Below, piece after piece: positions 16,583 to 24,510 of a stretch of 53,650 nucleotides of DNA (its first letter is position 1; each line of letters begins with the position of its first letter). The notes under the pieces were generated by a model. That model saw nothing but the letters and a program-made list of their open reading frames with translations. It was not told the origin of the DNA and made no database searches. Origin of the DNA: Verrucomicrobia bacterium UBA1183 (GTDB lineage Bacteria; Verrucomicrobiota; Verrucomicrobiia; Opitutales; UBA9783); NCBI GenBank assembly GCA_002309885.1, contig DBYP01000015.1, forward strand, positions 1-53,650. Direction: 5' to 3'. The position numbers and the translations under genes are program-made.

Positions 16583-18859
16583 ATGATAAAAAAATTGTTA
16601 GTACTGTTTGGGTTGATTACTGTGAATGCATTTTGTGATCCCACCTATACGAATAAGGAACAGGTGTTGGCTTGTATGAGGCGAAGGAATTACCCTAACT
16701 TTCATATTCAGGAAAAAGATATAGTTCCTGATACTATAGAGGCGATAAAAGCTGCGTTAGAGGTAAGGGATTTCGAGTGTGTTGTGCACGGTAAGCGTTT
16801 AAGCCCGGATAAGATAGAATTGGTATTGAAATTAAGGAGTCGTCTCAAGAGGCTTTATTTTGTCGAGGAACAAACTTCTGAGACTGTAGGTTATATAGCA
16901 GAGATGTTGTCACGCAACGGAGGTTTAACTTCGCTTACTTTGGAGTGTAGCCCTATAGATGATGATAATGCTAAGCTTATAGCTGAGGCACTGAAAACAA
17001 ATACGACGCTAACACTGCTTACTTTGGGCCGTTGTAATATGACTGATGTCGGAGCTAGGTATATGGCTGAGGCACTGAAAATAAATACAACGCTAAGGAC
17101 GTTTCGTTTAAGTAGTAACAATATAAGTGATGTCGGAGCTGGGTATATAGCCGAGGCATTGAACGTAAATACAGTACTAAGGGAGCTTTATTTGAGTAGT
17201 AAGAATATAGGTAATGTCGGGGCTAGGCATATAGCCGAGGCGCTGAAAACAAATACGACGCTAGCAGTACTTACTTTGGAGCGTTGCAAAATAGGTAATG
17301 TCGGAGCTCAGCATATAGCCAAAGCACTGGAAATAAACACAACTTTAAGGGTGCTTGATTTGTCAGATTCCGTTATTAATGATAGGGGTGCATCGAGATT
17401 GTTTCAAGTGGTATCAAATCACGATATTCCAGAAAAATTCAGATTAAAAATGGGATTTAAATATAGTAACTGTACGATAAAAAATGGATTTCTGAAGAAA
17501 GCAGTAAAGGATTTGATTATGCCACGTTTGCTTTTAACTGGGGTAAATGTTGGTGAAAATCTTGAAAATTTAAAATACTTGAATGTTTTTTTGTATTCGA
17601 ATAGCACGATAGCAAAGCTCGTTTTGAGGAAGTGTAACCTGGATGTTTCTGCTATGGATGATATAGCAAAGGCACTTAAAATGAATTCAACGATAACGGA
17701 GCTTGATTTATCTGGGAATAAGATAGGTAATACCGGGAAGGTGACAGGGGTTTGGGTACCGGAGACTGTTGGTTACCTTATATGGTGTGAGAAGCCTATA
17801 GCAGAAAAATTTTGGGAAGCCTTAGGAGAGAATTCTACATTAACGAAGCTTAATTTAGCAGGAAATGGTATACATGACGGGTGTGTCCCATGTATGGTGG
17901 ATGGATTGAAAAAGAATTCAGTACTGACAGACCTCAATTTGAGGGCTAACCATATCACGGATGCAAGTGTTGAATTTGTGAAAGAATTACTGAAAAACAA
18001 TAGAACGCTAACGAGTATTGATTTGAGTAAAAATCATATAAGTAATAGAGTAACACCCTATTTTTATAAAGCGTTAGAGAATAATACAACATTGACGAGA
18101 TTTGATTATAACTGTGAGATACAGGAGTTAATGAAAGATCCCGCAAAGAAGGAAATTTGGGTTCAAACGACTTTTGATAACAAAAGGATTGATTATGTTG
18201 GGGGTGATGCGGACAAGGGTTTAACCCCATGGCTGAAAAAAGATCCTATTTCGGAAGCATTGAAAACAAATACTACATTGAGGATGATAGATCTTGCCGC
18301 GAGATCCAGCGCTCCGAAAGCGATGCCGGATTGGGAATATAATTCCATGGATGATAAGGGCATATCTCCTTGGGAAATTTGTGGGGGTGCTCCTGAACCT
18401 GAAGGTGGGGTTTCAGAGGGTGGTCTTTCGATGCTTTCGGCAGCATTGAGAACAAATACCACATTGGGAATGATAGATTTTGCCGCGGAATCTAGTGTTT
18501 CGCAAGCGATACCTGATGGGGGACATCTTTCTATGGATGATAAGGGCGTATCGCCTGAGGAAATTTGTGAGGTTGCTAGGGAACGTGGGAAAGAACCGAA
18601 GGCCAGTCTTTCGATGCTTTCGGCAGCATTGAAAGCAAATACTCTATTGGGAGCGATGGATTTCTCTGCAGAATCCATGGAGGGTGTAGCTGGTGCTCCG
18701 CAAGCGATGTCGACTCTGGGATATAATTCTATAGATGCGTCCGAGGAAATTTGTGAGGATGCGCTTGAATTTGGTGGTAGGGTACGCGGAAGAGAAGAAG
18801 AGGATGAGCTTTTGGAAGGAGAAAAAGAAGCTAAAAAACCTCATCTGCAAGAACAGTAA
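16583..18859 (+). CDS. Secreted leucine-rich-repeat protein (ribonuclease-inhibitor type)
   Basis: A 758-residue protein with a signal peptide (MIKKLLVLFGLITVNAFCDP). Residues about 85-285 carry regular 28-residue LRRs of the ribonuclease-inhibitor/NLR type (pattern GAxxIAEALKxNTTLxxLxL). The array resumes at about 350-500 after a degenerate stretch. The C-terminal third (about 555-745) is three imperfect 61-residue repeats, each with LSMLSAALKTNTTLGMIDF and SMDDKGxSPEEIC. It ends in a charged tail. Such LRRs are typical of eukaryotes and of host-interacting bacteria, and bind proteins. It stands alone between an IS30 end and dnaX. Signs of recent repeat expansion at DNA level (84-bp units) suggest it evolves fast. 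The partner and export route past the periplasm are unknown. Confidence 0.85.
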   Translation: MIKKLLVLFGLITVNAFCDPTYTNKEQVLACMRRRNYPNFHIQEKDIVPDTIEAIKAALEVRDFECVVHGKRLSPDKIELVLKLRSRLKRLYFVEEQTSETVGYIAEMLSRNGGLTSLTLECSPIDDDNAKLIAEALKTNTTLTLLTLGRCNMTDVGARYMAEALKINTTLRTFRLSSNNISDVGAGYIAEALNVNTVLRELYLSSKNIGNVGARHIAEALKTNTTLAVLTLERCKIGNVGAQHIAKALEINTTLRVLDLSDSVINDRGASRLFQVVSNHDIPEKFRLKMGFKYSNCTIKNGFLKKAVKDLIMPRLLLTGVNVGENLENLKYLNVFLYSNSTIAKLVLRKCNLDVSAMDDIAKALKMNSTITELDLSGNKIGNTGKVTGVWVPETVGYLIWCEKPIAEKFWEALGENSTLTKLNLAGNGIHDGCVPCMVDGLKKNSVLTDLNLRANHITDASVEFVKELLKNNRTLTSIDLSKNHISNRVTPYFYKALENNTTLTRFDYNCEIQELMKDPAKKEIWVQTTFDNKRIDYVGGDADKGLTPWLKKDPISEALKTNTTLRMIDLAARSSAPKAMPDWEYNSMDDKGISPWEICGGAPEPEGGVSEGGLSMLSAALRTNTTLGMIDFAAESSVSQAIPDGGHLSMDDKGVSPEEICEVARERGKEPKASLSMLSAALKANTLLGAMDFSAESMEGVAGAPQAMSTLGYNSIDASEEICEDALEFGGRVRGREEEDELLEGEKEAKKPHLQEQ
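16960..17376 (+). repeat. 84-bp tandem repeats encoding LRRs
   Basis: Equivalent points of the unit (TAGCYGAGGCACTGAA) fall at 16980, 17064, 17148, 17232 and 17316, exactly 84 bp apart, equal to one 28-residue LRR. Units 1, 2 and 4 are very close in DNA sequence, which indicates recent duplication or gene conversion and makes copy-number change by recombination likely. Confidence 0.85.
18251..18800 (+). repeat. Three imperfect ~184-bp repeats in the C-terminal part of the LRR gene
   Basis: Matching segments beginning TCGGMAGCATTGARAAC occur at 18251, 18437 and 18620, 186 and 183 bp apart. Each encodes one LRR-like line followed by a SMDDKG..EEIC segment. The last copy is more diverged. They are distinct in period from the 84-bp units upstream. 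Confidence 0.75.
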
Positions 18860-18892
18860 ATATTACTCTCTTGGTAAGATAATCATAAAGTT

Positions 18893-18913
18893 GCCCACGG
18901 ATATTCTGTGGGC
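18893..18913 (+). terminator. Hairpin after the LRR gene, weak terminator candidate
   Basis: GCCCAC and GTGGGC form a six-pair stem around a nine-base loop, 33 bases after the LRR stop. The following bases are only mildly T-rich (TTCGTGTG), so intrinsic termination is uncertain. Nothing else is seen in 18860-19045. Confidence 0.3.
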
Positions 18914-19045
18914 TTCGTGTGTATGAAAGACAATCTTATAATTATCTTTCAATAGGGAACATATGTTGCATTTCAAAGATAGAGTTCACAAATGGATGCA
19001 AATAAAACTTGTCTTTTGGTGGCAAAAGAGTTTTGATAACATCCG

Positions 19046-20164
19046 ATGGATAGTTATACCGTTATAGCGCGACGTTGGCGCCCCAAGCGTTTTGAGGACT
19101 TGGTAGGGCAGGAGAGTGTGGTCAAGGCGCTTACGAATGCGATAACATCCAAGCGTATTGCGCATGCTTACTTGTTTGTTGGTCCAAGAGGTACCGGTAA
19201 AACGAGTACGGCGCGATTGTTTGCCATGGCGCTTAATTGTGAAAATGGGCCGCGGTTGGATTATGATCCGGAAAGTGAGCGTTGCCAGGCTATTTTTCAA
19301 GGACGTTCGATGGATGTCATCGAAATCGATGGAGCTTCCAACAATTCGGTCGAACAAATCCGTTCCTTGCGTGAAGAGTGTCAGTATGCTCCCGCAGAAG
19401 GGGCTTTTAAGATTTACATTTTGGATGAAGTCCATATGTTAACCACTGCGGCATTCAATGCGCTCTTGAAGACATTGGAAGAACCACCGGCGCACGTAAA
19501 ATTCATTTTTGCGACAACAGAAATCCATAAAGTACCCAATACCATCGTTTCACGCTGCCAGCATTTTGAGTTTTTCCCCTTAGAAACAAGTGTTATTGAG
19601 CAACACCTGAAACGTATCGTAACCACAGAGCATTTGCAGGCAGAGGATAAGGCATTGCATGTCATTGCAGAGTTAGCGGAAGGCGGTATGCGAGATGCGC
19701 AGTCGATGTTGGATCAATTGTTGACCTTTTCGAAAGGCGTCCTGACCGAGGCCGATGTTCGCTCTATGTATGGTCTGTTAGGCGAAAAAGAGCTGGAAGC
19801 CTTAGCGGATGCGATAGAATTGAGCGATTATGGCAATGTTTTAAAAGGCATTAGCGCTATTATCGATGCTGGCTGCGATCCTTATCGCGTACTGTTGGAA
19901 TTGGAAAAGATTTTTCACGACAAGCTTTTAAAATCTATAGAAAACAAGGATACCGTACGTTATGTGCCTTTAGTTTACGCAAAGATACTCGAAATTTTGA
20001 AAGCCGGCGAAGAAAAATTGCAAAAGGGCTTATCCGTGAAGAGCAACCTGGAGTCCATTTTGTTTCGGGCGATTGAGTGTACGAAGTGGGTTTCCTTGGA
20101 TGTCTTATTGCAAGCGTTGAACAACCTTCCCGAGGATGTAAAAAAAAACGACTTGAAGATTTAA
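19046..20164 (+). CDS. dnaX: DNA polymerase III subunit gamma/tau (frame-0 product)
   Basis: The 372-residue frame-0 product is the clamp-loader ATPase: YTVIARRWRPKRFEDLVGQE, Walker A GPRGTGKTS (about 48-56), Walker B YILDEVHMLT, ALLKTLEEPP and the sensor stretch FIFATTEIHKVPNTIVSRCQ. Domain III follows to about 365. The zinc module normally has four Cys; here only two (in NCENG and ERCQAI) are seen, so zinc binding is doubtful. The frame stops shortly after an A9 tract, at the position where the short gamma form ends in other bacteria, and coding continues in the -1 frame. No dnaX-typical neighbours (recR, ybaB) follow. Confidence 0.95.
   Translation: MDSYTVIARRWRPKRFEDLVGQESVVKALTNAITSKRIAHAYLFVGPRGTGKTSTARLFAMALNCENGPRLDYDPESERCQAIFQGRSMDVIEIDGASNNSVEQIRSLREECQYAPAEGAFKIYILDEVHMLTTAAFNALLKTLEEPPAHVKFIFATTEIHKVPNTIVSRCQHFEFFPLETSVIEQHLKRIVTTEHLQAEDKALHVIAELAEGGMRDAQSMLDQLLTFSKGVLTEADVRSMYGLLGEKELEALADAIELSDYGNVLKGISAIIDAGCDPYRVLLELEKIFHDKLLKSIENKDTVRYVPLVYAKILEILKAGEEKLQKGLSVKSNLESILFRAIECTKWVSLDVLLQALNNLPEDVKKNDLKI
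20140..20148 (+). promoter_or_regulatory. dnaX: A9 slippery tract in dnaX
   Basis: Nine consecutive A residues (GT-A9-CG) lie eight codons inside the frame-0 stop. A -1 shift here leads into the long open frame that continues to 20643. GAGGA at 20132-20136 is a Shine-Dalgarno-like sequence just upstream. Programmed shifts at poly-A in dnaX are known: ribosomal in Escherichia coli (A-AAA-AAG) and transcriptional slippage on A9 in Thermus. A plain frameshift mutation or base-call error is the alternative. Confidence 0.65.
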
Positions 20165-20643
20165 CGCAGCGAATTTCAGAGCTTTGGTTAAAGTTTTCAC
20201 AACAAAGAGGTATTTCAAATGCGTCAGAAGGTGCCGCCTTTGATTCTTTACATCAGAAGATTACAGCGGGTTTATCCGAATCCCCCAAGCCCGCAACAGC
20301 GGCAAAAGTTCCTCACAATTATTCTTTAGAGAAAGAGGAAAAGCTCGTGTCGGAAGGGCAGGGGAGTGCTAAGCTTGATTCGGAGGATATTTTAGAGGAT
20401 TCCGCTTCCGAACTGTATTTTGAGCGAGAGACTGCCGTACCAGACTTTGAACGCGAAGCCGTATATGATGTAGATAGCTTCGAGAAAAAATCTATCCGTG
20501 CCGAAAAATTGTTAGCACCGCCACCCGATTTTCAAAAATCACTCAGCTTGTTGCCACCTGACCTACAGAAAAGCTTCAAAACTATCCTCAACGGCGATAT
20601 TATCGGTATTTGGCCCATAAAACGAGACTTTTTGTTGAAGTAG
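20149..20643 (+). CDS. dnaX: dnaX tau-specific C-terminal extension in the -1 frame
   Basis: Reading in the -1 frame from the A9 tract gives 164 further residues, beginning RLEDLTQRISELWLKFS and ending GIWPIKRDFLLK. The first part is helical and follows directly from domain III. The middle (about 20230-20520) is acidic, Ser-rich and probably disordered. The last 40 residues look folded (LAPPPDFQKSLSLLPPDLQK, ILNGDIIGIWPIK). This order, a linker then a small terminal domain, fits tau, whose C-terminal part binds the polymerase and helicase. An independent start in this frame exists at 20077 but overlaps conserved dnaX sequence and has no Shine-Dalgarno. The fused product would be about 530 residues, normal for tau. 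Confidence 0.65.
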   Translation, partial: RLEDLTQRISELWLKFSQQRGISNASEGAAFDSLHQKITAGLSESPKPATAAKVPHNYSLEKEEKLVSEGQGSAKLDSEDILEDSASELYFERETAVPDFEREAVYDVDSFEKKSIRAEKLLAPPPDFQKSLSLLPPDLQKSFKTILNGDIIGIWPIKRDFLLK

Positions 20644-20662
20644 GGTAGGGGTACCTCGATCT

Positions 20663-20884
20663 TTAGCGTGTGTCTACAGGAGATAAAGAGTTGTAAAAGC
20701 ATAAACTCTAAGAGAACTTTTTGAAAAAAGTTCCCTTAAACCCTCAAAAACTTTTTTATTTTGCAACCATGTTGCAAAATGACAGAGGTGCAAAGCCGCT
20801 GCCCTGCTTTTAAGGGAGTTTGAGGGATTTTTTACAAAAAATTTTTCAAAAACGTAATATTTCTAGCTTATGTAGACAGGCACG
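20663..20884 (+). repeat. MITE-like hairpin element, copy A (full length)
   Basis: A complete roughly 220-bp copy bounded by TGTCTACA (20671-20678) and TGTAGACA (20871-20878). Inside are a hairpin with stem AGRGAAC/GTTCCCT, a TTTTGCAAC-cat-GTTGCAAAA palindrome, a GCTGCCCTGC arm and a GAGGGATTTTTT/AAAAAA arm. It fills the space between the ends of dnaX and fliD, which converge, so its hairpins may also end both transcripts. It contains no coding frame. Confidence 0.85.
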
Positions 20885-20887
20885 AGC

Positions 20888-22549
20888 CTAATTGTTCAAA
20901 GAGTTTAAAGAATTTACGGCTTGCATCTGAGAATACATGCGGGAATTTAATTCTCGTACTTGATCGAATGTTTTACGCCAGCTGGCCTCCTGTTGGGAAA
21001 ATTGCCGTTCCATTTGTTGCAATTTTCTTTGCAGTGTTTCTTGCTGTGCGGTATAGGTTTTACGAATGGTTTTGGAACTGCCATCTAAATAGGTTCTCAT
21101 AAACGATTCCGCTTTGGCAATAGGGCTGGTCGGATTTGCGGAAAAAACGGATGTTATTTCTTCAGGGGCATTTTTTAATTTAGAAGTAAATGTATCCGCG
21201 TTTAAGGTAAGGTGATGCGAACTATCGAATGAAAATCCTATTGCGGCTAGTTTTTCAAAATCGGAACGCTCACCGGCTTCTTGCGAAAATCCAAACAATA
21301 CACCTCGGAATTTTCGCATAAAAGATTTTATTTCCGAATTGTTATGAAATGCTCCAAACTTCTTATTTTTGGGATCCGCTAATGTTTGTTTCTGAAGATA
21401 ATCAAAAACTTCGTTATACTTTGACACCAAGCTTTGGGCGGCCTCTACCGATTTTGTTTCTTCGGCAGAAACCGAAAATTCCGTAACGCCCAACTGTTCG
21501 CCTTGGATTGTCAAGCCGTGAATACCATGCTCATTAGCCGAAAAAGTATTACTGGTGCAAATCAAGGGTTCACCGCCATTGATCGTGAAAGAAGCATTCT
21601 CGCCTAATGTCAATGCGCTATCTTTCAATCCCAAGGCTTCTAAAAGGTTACCTTCCACATCTTCAAGCGAGAGTCCCAAGCTGCCAGTTGCTTTGGCTAC
21701 CAACGAAAACGATTGCGTGCTGGGGGTGTAGTGGATGTAAACACCGGCATTGGAAGCATTGATGTTTGCCATAATCTGCTGAAGGGATTCCGATGCTTTG
21801 TATTCAATGGAAACACCGTTTAGCTTAAAGACGCCATCGGAAGTTACCGACGTTTTTAAGTTTTCGGAACCGATCGCTTTTTCAAGGTTTATGGCACACA
21901 TCCGAGTCAGGGAAGAAACCGAATTTGTGCCGTTTGTATAAAGTCGCAATAAATTTAATAAATTACTTGTATCATTCGCTGCGCCCAAATAGATCGGTTC
22001 CGAAGCCGTAAGTGTTATGTGATCTTCCGCCTCATCATAAGCTGCTGTGATGCCGATGGTTTCCAATTTGTCCCACAAATCCTGTACGGTGTCGGTTGCT
22101 TCTATCGAAATTTGGTTGCCATTGACCGTAAAGAAACCTGCTTTAAGTGTTGTGGGCAAATGTAAATCTCCCAGTTGTACCGATGTATCTCCGCCCGGCA
22201 GTAAAGCATTGCAAATTCTTGTGTGCCCTGTGCGTTGCGATGCCGTCGCTAAATTGAGTACTTCAACATGGTATTTACCGACCGGCGTGCTGTTAGCTAC
22301 CGTAATGTGCGCACTATCATTCCCTTCTTTTACCGTTGCGGTTCTGCCGTTAAAAAAGTCGCCATCTTTCAAGGTTCGCAATAATCGATGTAAGTCATTC
22401 CAGTACCTTTCTAACGTCGATAATTCACTCAGTTGCCCTTGTACCGTTTTTATTTTTTCGTTGTGCAAATTTAACTGCGGGGTATGCACTTTTTGCACCA
22501 TGCTTTGGATAAACGGTTCCCAATCCTGGGTCATCAAAGATTCTGCCAT
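20888..22549 (-). CDS. fliD: Flagellar hook-associated protein 2 (filament cap)
   Basis: A 553-residue FliD. The N-terminal domain (about 1-100) has the family's start with a short linker, then coiled helices (QLNLHNEKIKTVQGQLSELSTLERYWNDL) and STPVGKYHVEVLNLATASQ. The C-terminal domain carries AQSLVSKYNEVFDYLQKQT, NSEIKSFMRKFRGVLFG, LAAIGFSFDSSHHLTLNADTF and a coiled-coil end LNSRMYSQMQAVNSLN. FliD caps the growing filament and folds exported flagellin. The start is set by GGAGGT six bases before the ATG at 22549; the open frame extends eight codons further but overlaps that ribosome site. No other clear flagellar gene is adjacent (a doubtful FlgN-like gene lies at 41690). The gene is bracketed by inverted MITE copies A and B. 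Confidence 0.92.
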   Translation of the reverse strand: MAESLMTQDWEPFIQSMVQKVHTPQLNLHNEKIKTVQGQLSELSTLERYWNDLHRLLRTLKDGDFFNGRTATVKEGNDSAHITVANSTPVGKYHVEVLNLATASQRTGHTRICNALLPGGDTSVQLGDLHLPTTLKAGFFTVNGNQISIEATDTVQDLWDKLETIGITAAYDEAEDHITLTASEPIYLGAANDTSNLLNLLRLYTNGTNSVSSLTRMCAINLEKAIGSENLKTSVTSDGVFKLNGVSIEYKASESLQQIMANINASNAGVYIHYTPSTQSFSLVAKATGSLGLSLEDVEGNLLEALGLKDSALTLGENASFTINGGEPLICTSNTFSANEHGIHGLTIQGEQLGVTEFSVSAEETKSVEAAQSLVSKYNEVFDYLQKQTLADPKNKKFGAFHNNSEIKSFMRKFRGVLFGFSQEAGERSDFEKLAAIGFSFDSSHHLTLNADTFTSKLKNAPEEITSVFSANPTSPIAKAESFMRTYLDGSSKTIRKTYTAQQETLQRKLQQMERQFSQQEASWRKTFDQVRELNSRMYSQMQAVNSLNSLNN

Positions 22550-22555
22550 TGACAT

Positions 22556-22561
22556 ACCTCC
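22556..22561 (-). promoter_or_regulatory. Shine-Dalgarno GGAGGT of fliD
   Basis: On the minus strand GGAGGT is followed after six bases by the ATG at 22549. An ATG directly abutting the site (in frame two codons earlier) is too close to be used. This decides the fliD start. Confidence 0.8.
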
Positions 22562-22625
22562 AAAGTAGCACATGTTATGCCAACTTTATGGGAGGATTTC
22601 AAAGCCAGAAGGGCAAGCATTTATA

Positions 22626-22648
22626 AGGGAACTTTTTTCAAAAAGTCT
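22626..22648. repeat. Isolated arm of the dispersed repeat
   Basis: AAGGGAACTTTTTTCAAAAA followed by GTCTC is a decayed copy of the AAGGGAAC hairpin of the MITE-like family. It lies just outside full copy B, with no terminal repeats of its own, and suggests nested or repeated insertion before fliD. Confidence 0.55.
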
Positions 22649-22652
22649 CACT

Positions 22653-22876
22653 AGGGCGTGTCTACATAAGCTAGAAATATTACATTTTTGAGAGATTTTT
22701 TGTAAAAACTCCCTCAAACTCCTTTAAAAGCAGGGCAGAGGCCCTGCACCCCAGTCATTTTGCAACATTGTTGCAAAATTATAAAGGTTTTTGAGGGGTT
22801 AAGGGAACTTTTTTCAAAAAGTTCTCTTAGAGTTTATGCTTTTATAACTCTTTATCTCCTGTAGACACACGCTAAA
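22653..22876 (-). repeat. MITE-like hairpin element, copy B (full length, inverted to copy A)
   Basis: Bounded by GTGTCTACA (22658-22666) and TGTAGACACACGCTAA (22860-22875), the latter being the exact reverse complement of the left end of copy A. It has the GAGAGATTTTTT arm, GCAGGGCAGAGGCCCTGC arm, TTTTGCAACattGTTGCAAAA palindrome and AAGGGAAC hairpin in reverse order to copy A. It lies between fabF and fliD, so A and B form a long inverted repeat around fliD. Confidence 0.88.
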
Positions 22877-22923
22877 ACTTCGTGGTCCCACGTGTTTTTT
22901 CGCTTTACCTCAAATAAAAGGTT

Positions 22924-24174
22924 TTAAAACTTCTTGAATAACAAAGCGCCGTTCTGACCGCCGAAGCCTAGATTGTCGGTAATAGCAACACGAACATCGC
23001 GCTTTACGGGTTTGTTAGGAGTATAATTTAGATCGCACTCTGGATCGGGATTTTCGTAATTGATCGTTGGAGGAATCATACCGGTTGTGATAGTCTTCAC
23101 GGTCGCGATAGCTTCAACCGCACCCGCGGCACCCAATAAGTGTCCCAACATCGATTTTATGGAACTAATATTGAGTTTGTAAGCATGCGCACCAAAGACT
23201 TCCTTTATCGCGGTTGTTTCCAAAAGATCATTGTAATGCGTTGAAGTACCATGAGCATTGATATAATCAACTTCTTCCGGTTGTACACCAGCATTACGAA
23301 TAACATTGCGATAACATGCAATCATCGAACGACCAGAAGGTTCCGGACGCGTGACATGGAAAGCATCACAGGTCGCCGAATAACCACACAATTCACAATA
23401 GATATGTGCTCCGCGTGCTTGAGCATGCTCTAAGGTTTCCAGAACCAAAACGCCAGCACCTTCTCCCATAACGAAACCGTCACGTTGAGCATCGAAGGGT
23501 CGGCTTGCTTTCTCAGGGCAATCATTAAAGTGCGTACTCATGGCTTTCATCGAGCAGAAGCCTGAAAAAGCTAGCGTTTGAAGTGCCGCTTCACTGCCTC
23601 CTGCTAGCATGACATCCGCTTCTCCCAAAGACAATAAGTTGTAGGCTTCACCAATCGCATGCGCTCCCGAAGCACAGGCACTTACAACACCAAAGCTTGG
23701 GCCACGTAATCCTAGCGCGATAGCGACTGTACCGGACGCTATGTTGCAGATAGTCGATGGAATCATAAAAGGCGATACGCGCCTTGGCCCCTTTGAAAAG
23801 AGGACAAAAGATTGCTCCTGTATATGTGTCATACCACCGATACCGGTTCCGATAAGAACACCACAACGCTCAGACTCTGCGTCTGGAACTGACAACTTTG
23901 CATCCTGGGCTGCCATCTTCGATGCAGCAACCGCATAATGCACATAAGGATCCGTGCGACCTGCCTCCTTCGGATCCATGTACTGCGCAGGATCGAAGTT
24001 AACTACCTCGGAAGCTATTTTTGTTGGCAGCTCAGAAACGTCAAATCGTGTGACGGAACGGATGCCCGATTTACCAGCCATCAAGGACGTCCAGAAGCTC
24101 TCGACGTCATTTCCGAGAGCATTGACGGTCCCTAAGCCCGTAACTACAACGCGGTGTCGATGGAATGATTCCAT
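22924..24174 (-). CDS. fabF: Beta-ketoacyl-ACP synthase II
   Basis: A 416-residue condensing enzyme that elongates acyl-ACP with malonyl-ACP. The Cys-His-His triad is visible: Cys in VVSACASGAHAIGEA, His in YINAHGTSTHYND, His in KSMLGHLLGAAGAVEA. HRVVVTGLGTVNALGNDVESFW marks the N-terminus, so I start at the ATG at 24174; an upstream extension overlaps acpP. The C-terminus NLGFGGQNGALLF is complete. It lies seven bases after acpP and belongs to the fabG-acpP-fabF unit. Length and motifs give no hint of anything unusual. Confidence 0.96.
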   Translation of the reverse strand: MESFHRHRVVVTGLGTVNALGNDVESFWTSLMAGKSGIRSVTRFDVSELPTKIASEVVNFDPAQYMDPKEAGRTDPYVHYAVAASKMAAQDAKLSVPDAESERCGVLIGTGIGGMTHIQEQSFVLFSKGPRRVSPFMIPSTICNIASGTVAIALGLRGPSFGVVSACASGAHAIGEAYNLLSLGEADVMLAGGSEAALQTLAFSGFCSMKAMSTHFNDCPEKASRPFDAQRDGFVMGEGAGVLVLETLEHAQARGAHIYCELCGYSATCDAFHVTRPEPSGRSMIACYRNVIRNAGVQPEEVDYINAHGTSTHYNDLLETTAIKEVFGAHAYKLNISSIKSMLGHLLGAAGAVEAIATVKTITTGMIPPTINYENPDPECDLNYTPNKPVKRDVRVAITDNLGFGGQNGALLFKKF

Positions 24175-24181
24175 GAATAAT

Positions 24182-24439
24182 TTATTTAGATTCTGCTTTT
24201 GCCGAGATATACTTGATAACTTCACCTATGGTGTTTAGTTTTTCGGCATCAGCTTCTGGGATTTCCCCGTTGATGAGATCTTTAAATTCTTCTTCCAAGT
24301 TCATAACGAGCTGAACTTGGTCCAATGAATCGGCACCCAAATCATCACGAAAAGAAGCTTCATTGGTAACTTGCTCGTCTTTTACATTCAGCGTATCAAC
24401 AACAACACGCTTGATTCTCTGTTCTATTGTTTCTGTCAT
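24182..24439 (-). CDS. acpP: Acyl carrier protein
   Basis: An 85-residue acidic ACP with the phosphopantetheine attachment Ser in GADSLDQVQLVMNLEEEF. It carries growing acyl chains in fatty acid and lipid A synthesis. The C-terminus is a few residues longer than Escherichia coli ACP. It sits between fabG and fabF, a classic order. It has no strong Shine-Dalgarno; the start ATG at 24439 is the only suitable one. The 71-bp gap to fabG could hold a separate promoter, as expected for the more abundant ACP, but none is clear. Confidence 0.97.
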   Translation of the reverse strand: MTETIEQRIKRVVVDTLNVKDEQVTNEASFRDDLGADSLDQVQLVMNLEEEFKDLINGEIPEADAEKLNTIGEVIKYISAKAESK

Positions 24440-24510
24440 AATATTCTATGGTTTCCAATAAAAGAATTAATACCAGGGTAAATACTTTTTCTATAAAATC
24501 AAGCGAAATA

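Noticed and set aside
16960..17376. CRISPR-like array
   Set aside because: The 84-bp periodicity is coding for 28-residue LRRs with no repeat-spacer alternation; no Cas genes are present.
20077..20643. Independent 188-residue gene downstream of dnaX
   Set aside because: Its first 24 codons overlap conserved dnaX domain III and have no ribosome site; the -1 shift at A9 explains it better.
22047..22568. 173-residue plus-strand frame opposite fliD
   Set aside because: Complement of fliD coding sequence; fliD has clear domains and a good ribosome site.
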